A stretch of 14,485 nt of DNA from CAZUUO01 sp964622665 (lineage in GTDB: Bacteria; Patescibacteriota; Patescibacteriia; Magasanikbacterales; GCA-002688135), in assembly GCA_964622665.1 (NCBI GenBank), contig CAZUUO010000020.1, positions 1-14,485 on the forward strand, read 5' to 3'. Shown here piece after piece: positions 14,301-14,485 of this stretch. Under the pieces are notes generated by a model. The model did no database searches. It was not told the origin of the DNA and was given only the letters and a program-made list of their open reading frames with translations. The stretch's first letter is position 1. Every line of letters begins with the position of its first letter. Both the position numbers and the translations under genes were made by a program.

Positions 14301-14485
14301 CCAAAAAAGGTGATGTTATGTGTTTTATTACTTTGGAGGATCATACAGGAACCGTGGAAGTGGTGGTATTTCCTCGGGCGTATGCGGTCATGCACGAGTT
14401 TTTAGTTGATGGGACCATGATTGTGGCGCTTGGTAAAAAAGATACTAAGGATGGGGGAGTGAAAATTTTAATGGAGCGGGGAGCT
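11327..14485 (+). CDS. dnaE: DNA polymerase III alpha subunit, cut by window end
   Basis: The replicative polymerase; 1053 codons are visible with no stop, and about 50-120 residues should be missing. It opens with the PHP domain (HLHVHSHYS with His7/His9, GCE, DVHY at 207-210). The palm carries PD-V-D399-G-D401-F and KMD554FLGLR, matching the E. coli catalytic aspartates 401, 403 and 555. Other landmarks are TTRGSAAGSLVSYAIG, HVSVHAAGVVI, ALYRPGPMNSIPEYIARK and LRKAMGKK. FNKAHAASYG and a helix-hairpin-helix region (about 825-890) follow, then an OB fold from Trp977 to the window end. Two PHP positions differ from the usual family pattern: Tyr41 in TDYG (normally TDHG) and Gln219 in DAEAQD (normally DAEAHD). 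The length and order fit DnaE rather than PolC. The start matches the family opening. Confidence 0.97.
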   Translation, partial: MDFVHLHVHSHYSLLTGLPKIKELVKTAKERGFKALALTDYGSMYGMIQFYEKCLEEGVKPLLGCELFLALQSRHDRRAKIDMSAYHLPMIAETFEGYQNIMRMSTIGHLEGFYYRPRIDKEVLRQYARGVIAYSGCGGGEIPTMIRNGVSQEKVVETIREYVDIFGEGNFFLELQDHPEKEGQMQLNDTLIQLSKETGVPLIVTRDVHYLHTSDAEAQDVLTCIKDGRTLNEPGRNSFQHIDRSLCAGDEIARRFSHVPEALENTVKIAERCNVEVPIDQWHFPDVKLPEGKTAAEVLTAMAREGAMRRYGTITPEIETRISMELDVIITRGYDKYFLAVSDYINWSKRNGIITTTRGSAAGSLVSYAIGITNVDPIRFRLPFERFLNPFRPTPPDVDGDFADYRRDEVIKYVTDTYGHDKVAQICTFGTMAARASIRDVGRALGYSYAQVDKVAKLVPPGAQGFPMTIARALEESSELKEVYDKNPEVKRMLDLAKKIEGCARHVSVHAAGVVICPEPLTNFTPLQLEPGGDKIITQYEMKSVEKAGVLKMDFLGLRNLSILEEAIRYVKKTKGVTVSIEEIPLDDAHTYEMLARGETGGLFQLSGPAMTRYLKELKPTIINDIMAMVALYRPGPMNSIPEYIARKNDPERITYLDKRLETILDMSYGVMTYQDDVLLTSIQLAGYTWGEADKLRKAMGKKIPEEMEKQKIKFHEGAVANGMTSEAAKELWGLIEPFAAYGFNKAHAASYGIIAYYTAYMKAHFPGEYMAAVLSCEAGNMETVAENILECRRMGIPVLAPDINESFELFGVVYDAQGARIRFGLGAIKNVGTHIAQVIIAERKARGPFTSLEDLFIRVRDKDLNKKTLEALIKTGALERFGERGLLLANVENLLNFSREVGGMSASQDSLFGNAFESLKVKLDEAPAMSAFEALRYEKELLGLYVSGHPCELMQDEWDTRLQNIATLPDDTGDAWACVCGVISNFKKMITKKGDVMCFITLEDHTGTVEVVVFPRAYAVMHEFLVDGTMIVALGKKDTKDGGVKILMERGA

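Noticed and set aside
12583..14395. Reverse-strand open frames inside dnaE
   Set aside because: They are antisense to a conserved polymerase frame and show no recognisable domain.

Overview
The window looks like a chromosomal segment of a Candidate Phyla Radiation (Patescibacteria) type bacterium. The grounds are AT-rich codon use, compact genes, almost no Shine-Dalgarno sequences, a minimal peptidoglycan carboxypeptidase, a single-PDZ site-2 protease and a DnaE with a substituted PHP metal site. The lineage is inferred, not proven. TGA ends several genes (the WG-repeat gene, the phosphomannomutase gene, the transglutaminase-like gene), so the UGA-as-glycine code of Gracilibacteria/Absconditabacteria does not apply.

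Layout. 1-172: short unresolved stretch. 173-1507 (-): a 444-residue coiled-coil plus WG-like repeat protein whose 34-residue units include a perfect 204-bp tandem DNA duplication. 1637-2968 (+): phosphomannomutase/phosphoglucomutase. 3038-3913 (+): secreted D-Ala-D-Ala carboxypeptidase. 3959-8776 (+): a tight cluster of RseP-like protease, pheS, a 111-residue four-helix EamA/SMR-like membrane protein and pheT. Each junction in this cluster is the same TAA-T-ATG, and a clear intrinsic terminator closes it. 8830-10215 (+): membrane-anchored transglutaminase-like protein with an intact Cys-His-Asp set. 10282-10566 (+): small membrane/coiled-coil protein cut by a 100-N scaffold gap (10567-10666). 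10667-11238 (-): class I SAM methyltransferase truncated by the same gap. 11327-14485 (+): DNA polymerase III alpha (dnaE), running off the window end.

How the genes relate. This is mostly housekeeping: sugar-phosphate supply for surface glycans, peptidoglycan trimming, membrane-protein proteolysis, phenylalanyl-tRNA charging and replication. The accessory elements are the WG-repeat protein, the transglutaminase-like protein, the methyltransferase and the small transporter inserted between pheS and pheT.

The most unusual shared signal is regulatory. Five copies of an extended -10 motif, TGnTATACT, lie 8-20 nt before start codons in the correct orientation, usually without a convincing -35 or Shine-Dalgarno. 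This implies leaderless or very short-leader mRNAs. I found no CRISPR array, transposon, tRNA, rRNA or convincing novel defence system.
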